Origin: Cyclobacteriaceae bacterium
Lineage (GTDB): Bacteria > Bacteroidota > Bacteroidia > Cytophagales > Cyclobacteriaceae
Direction of reading: 5' to 3'
NCBI GenBank assembly: GCA_028278225.1
Contig: JANQEU010000015.1
Coordinates: forward strand, 1-64,000
Length of the DNA: 64,000 nt
The notes beneath the pieces were generated by a model. The model ran no database searches. It was not told the origin of the DNA and worked only from the letters and a program-made list of their open reading frames with translations. Shown here in pieces: positions 63,184 through 64,000 of this stretch; position 1 is the stretch's first letter, and each line of letters opens with the position of its first letter. The translations under genes and the position numbers were made by a program.

Positions 63184-63942
63184 TTATTTTAAGAGAAAGA
63201 ATACTTTTTCCTCTTCAACAAAATTACTTCTTGGCGAATTAAACAATTCATTGGCATAAGAATAGCAATTTTTGTTATTAAGGGTAAGATATCTTAATGA
63301 ATCAAAGTTTTTAATAAAATCCTGTTTATCAAATATATATTTGAATAAAAGCGACTTATATTTCAAGTTATGCTTATTTAAAAAGTTTTCAAGGTGAATA
63401 TCGTCTTTTGAAATTGTTTGGCTTCTACAAGTTAATTGTCTAAAAATTCCATTTCTAGTATTTATCGTCAATATCATCAAACCATTTTGGTCCAGATTGT
63501 TATAATACAACTTAAGTAAATTAGTAAAATCAAAACCATATATTGAATTCATTATTAAAATAAGATCGTACTGCTCTTTGCTTATAAAATTTTCTATGTT
63601 TTTATTAGATAAAACGTTATTGGTATCTCCGTAACGGAAACAACTCATTTTCAAAACTTCTTTATTACAATCTATTCCATGATAATCAAATTCTATTATC
63701 GAAAGCGTATCTAATAAATATTTTGTTAATCTTCCATCTCCACAACCCACATCAAGTACACCAATGCTGGATTTTTCAATTAGTCTTCTAATTTGATTGC
63801 TTTTTGAGATTTGTGTTACAAATTTCCTTTCTAAAGGGTATATATAATCTTTAAACCTAAAATAATTTTCTAAGTGAATATTATTTTTCCAACATGCAAA
63901 GTAGATATTATGTTTTCTGGAATCATTATCACTAATACTCAT
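63184..63942 (-). CDS. Class I SAM-dependent methyltransferase
   Basis: A 252-residue protein. Motif I VLDVGCGDGRLTKYLL is near residue 63, an acidic GIDCNKEVL follows as motif II, then QYDLILIMNSIYGF as motif IV and NLDQNGLMILTINTRNG as the later strand. The substrate is unknown; natural-product, lipid or small-molecule methylation are all possible. Base composition is as AT-rich as its 426-aa neighbour, with which it converges. The ATG at 63942 is the first of the frame and lies near the window edge. Confidence 0.8.
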   Translation of the reverse strand: MSISDNDSRKHNIYFACWKNNIHLENYFRFKDYIYPLERKFVTQISKSNQIRRLIEKSSIGVLDVGCGDGRLTKYLLDTLSIIEFDYHGIDCNKEVLKMSCFRYGDTNNVLSNKNIENFISKEQYDLILIMNSIYGFDFTNLLKLYYNNLDQNGLMILTINTRNGIFRQLTCRSQTISKDDIHLENFLNKHNLKYKSLLFKYIFDKQDFIKNFDSLRYLTLNNKNCYSYANELFNSPRSNFVEEEKVFFLLK

Positions 63943-64000
63943 GAGCGTTTTCTAAGGGCTTTCCTATAAGCCACTTTGTTAGATAAATGAATGGTGTATC

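Noticed and set aside
1-64000. tRNA, rRNA and CRISPR features
   Set aside because: No cloverleaf with CCA-type ends, no rRNA sequence and no array of identical repeats with unique spacers was seen on reading both strands; a covariance-model scan would be the decisive check.

Overview
The window looks like chromosome from a Bacteroidota bacterium, probably Cytophagales or a relative. The clues are a type III glutamine synthetase, very large proteins ending in type IX secretion (T9SS) sorting domains, the gliding genes gldA/gldF/gldG, a FtsZ with a long acidic linker, lipoproteins with acidic residues after the lipid-bearing cysteine, and promoters of the TTG-N(18-22)-TAnnTTTG type. I see no rRNA, tRNA, CRISPR array or intact insertion sequence. 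The genus cannot be named from this sequence alone.

Layout. 1-3.1 kb: glnN and rsmE, divergent. 3.1-21.4 kb: a minus-strand surface-protein locus with two giant T9SS substrates (2284 and 3007 aa) around a 601-aa exported protein and a 152-aa lipoprotein. Both giants share LamG-like modules, T9SS tails and the same 11-nt leader at the same distance from their start codons. 21.9-25.3 kb: a tethered thioredoxin and a sixA-like/ureohydrolase/glycerate kinase operon. 25.4-36.7 kb: topA, a PagL-like lipid A deacylase, dnaN, the overlapping gldA-gldF-gldG-DUF4340 operon, a second PagL-like gene, a DUF2807 lipoprotein and an FMN reductase. 36.9-44.6 kb: 6-phosphofructokinase, a CHAD protein, several exported or unknown proteins, a DUF2784 membrane protein and a quinone oxidoreductase flanked by two related palindromic repeats. 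44.8-60.4 kb: a complete division and cell-wall (dcw) cluster on the minus strand in the order mraZ-rsmH-ftsL-ftsI-murE-mraY-(122-aa unknown)-murD-ftsW-murG-murC-ftsQ-ftsA-ftsZ. It has a clear MraZ operator (three AAAGTGK repeats at 10-nt spacing) abutting a Bacteroidota promoter. 60.4-61.6 kb: a gene-poor stretch with folded DNA/RNA elements and one small membrane protein. 61.6-64 kb: a visibly AT-richer segment with a truncated monooxygenase gene, an unrecognised 426-aa protein and a SAM methyltransferase. This looks like the edge of an acquired region.

How the genes fit together. The dcw cluster makes lipid II precursors (MurC, MurD, MurE, MraY, MurG) and builds the divisome (FtsL, FtsI, FtsW, FtsQ, FtsA, FtsZ). 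Most of its genes overlap or abut, so it probably runs as one MraZ-controlled transcript. The gld ABC transporter genes and the two T9SS giants suit a gliding, surface-adhesive lifestyle. Two PagL-like deacylases suggest outer-membrane lipid A remodelling.

The least explained items are the four-gene giant-protein locus with its shared leader, the 122-aa dcw insertion, the branched structured element upstream of mraZ, and the AT-rich right end.
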